From Scybalousia_A sp963540815 (GTDB lineage Bacteria > Bacteroidota > Bacteroidia > Bacteroidales > P3), in the NCBI GenBank assembly GCA_963540815.1, contig CAUTQY010000005.1, forward strand, positions 61,493 through 125,492: a DNA stretch of 64,000 bases, read 5' to 3'. How positions within the stretch are numbered: the stretch's first letter is position 1; each line of letters starts with the position of its first letter. Shown piece after piece: positions 63,359 to 64,000 of this stretch. The position numbers and the translations under genes were made by a program. A model generated the notes under the pieces. The model did no database searches, was not told the DNA's origin, and worked only from the letters and a program-made list of their open reading frames with translations.

Positions 63359-64000
63359 TCATCCGACATTTCGAGTGATACGGCAGTCATGCAGTGCATA
63401 GAGCCGTAGAGTAAAGTATCTCTCATCCCTAAATCCATACGCATTTCGTTTCATTACTTTAATCTTGTTATTAATGCCTTCAACTTTTCCCGTTGACAGA
63501 TGGCAGTCATACCAGGCAAGGATGCCTTTCTTGTAGGTTCTCATGGTAACAGCCATTTTCTGTAGTTGGGCAATCTTACTTTGTTCAGCCTGCCTTATCC
63601 GGTCATCAAGCACCTCTTCTGCCACGGCTTTCATGGGTTGCGACCATATCTGGCGGAGCTGTTCCTTAAGGTAGTATGCTTTTGACAGTGGCTCGTTCAT
63701 AGCCAAAGCATTTTCAAGCCTTGTCCTGTGCTGCCTGTCAAAGATGTCGGCACCATTTTCCGAGCAGCAGATACCTTGTTCCCTTGAGCACTTTACGCTT
63801 ATTCGTGTCTTTCTCCATGCTATAAACTTTACGTCTGATATCGTCAAGTTTCTCGTTCATCAACTTCACCACATGAAAATGATCAAACACATGTACCGCA
63901 TCGGGACAATTCTCCATAACAGAGGCTATGAAAGCCGCAGACAGATCTGTTGCCACATGTTTTATCTTTATATTCTTACGTTTGACTTTCCGCCAGAATT
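63359..64000 (-). mobile_element. ISL3-family-like transposase, partial and frameshifted
   Basis: The sequence enters from the right edge with WRKVKRKNIKIKHVATDLSA and continues FIASVMENCPDAVHVFDHFH (DHFHV block with a catalytic Asp). A frameshift follows near 63760 and it resumes NGADIFDRQHRTRLENALAM, ending KVEGINNKIKVMKRNAYGFR and CRITRNVG (stop 63359-63361). This is the C-terminal two thirds of a DDE transposase of the ISL3 family. The N-terminal zinc-finger part and the right end lie beyond the window. The insertion probably truncated the integrase gene at 63153. Confidence 0.75.

Noticed and set aside
1..64000. CRISPR arrays, rRNA genes and prophage structural modules
   Set aside because: I looked for regularly spaced direct repeats, rRNA-like sequence and runs of capsid or tail genes and saw none. 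The giant protein at 53247 was considered as a tail or tape-measure protein, but it lacks phage neighbours and repeat structure.

Overview
The window is a piece of a low-GC Bacteroidetes chromosome, most likely Bacteroidales, joined to the decaying remains of an integrative conjugative element (ICE). Three things support the assignment: a fused LpxC-FabZ, type IX secretion (T9SS) C-terminal tails, and TAnnTTTG-type promoter elements with few Shine-Dalgarno sequences. The core genes are intact and AT-rich. The ICE backbone is visibly richer in G+C.

Layout. 1-297 is the start of a tyrosine recombinase. 437-3600 is ICE sequence on the minus strand (pcfJ N-terminal part, pcfK, two small genes, then a gene-poor stretch with a cluster of GTTACC/GGTAAC hexamers). 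3638-6530 holds three broken chromosomal accessory genes: the tail of a BspA-like leucine-rich repeat protein, a META-like lipoprotein and a T9SS-exported trypsin-like protease. 6738-45251 is an intact housekeeping block: tRNA-His, era, an HI0933-type flavoprotein, rnhB, a polar-lipid/head-group cluster (HAD phosphatase, flippase-like protein, CDP-alcohol phosphatidyltransferase, nucleotidyltransferase/ATP-grasp fusion), a DUF5686 outer-membrane protein, a second sugar nucleotidyltransferase, a TPR lipoprotein, DUF4292, an AlkD-like protein, lpxC-fabZ, lpxA, recF, ispH, dnaE, queG, a DUF6029 protein, a TlpA-like thioredoxin, a polyprenyl synthetase, a T9SS-tailed protein, a metallo-hydrolase, a nitroreductase, a divergent chorismate synthase, lpxH, an exported flavodoxin, initiator tRNA-Met, rsgA, terC and glyA. 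Two related small secreted proteins follow at 45411-46318.

From about 46374 the sequence is ICE again: the C-terminal part of the same pcfJ, small ICE genes, a broken AbiE toxin-antitoxin pair, a broken RteA-like hybrid sensor kinase, an exported Prevotella-like protein, an intact three-gene cassette (53247-59580), a broken helicase/methylase gene, a truncated IntDOT-like integrase and an ISL3-like transposase that runs off the window.

Two observations stand out. First, pcfJ is split between 437 (minus strand) and 46374 (plus strand). Inverting the roughly 46 kb between them restores a continuous coding sequence, so the core block appears inverted relative to an ancestral arrangement. The two junctions share GCACCA, and a perfect 15-bp inverted repeat lies at the right one. 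Second, nearly every ICE backbone gene carries nonsense or frameshift mutations, yet the cassette at 53247-59580 has none over about 6.3 kb. It encodes a 1621-residue multidomain protein with helix-hairpin-helix-like modules and a Gly/Ser-rich segment, a predicted NlpC/P60-like cysteine hydrolase and a small helical protein. I do not recognise a characterised system matching this set, and it is the best candidate here for an undescribed one.
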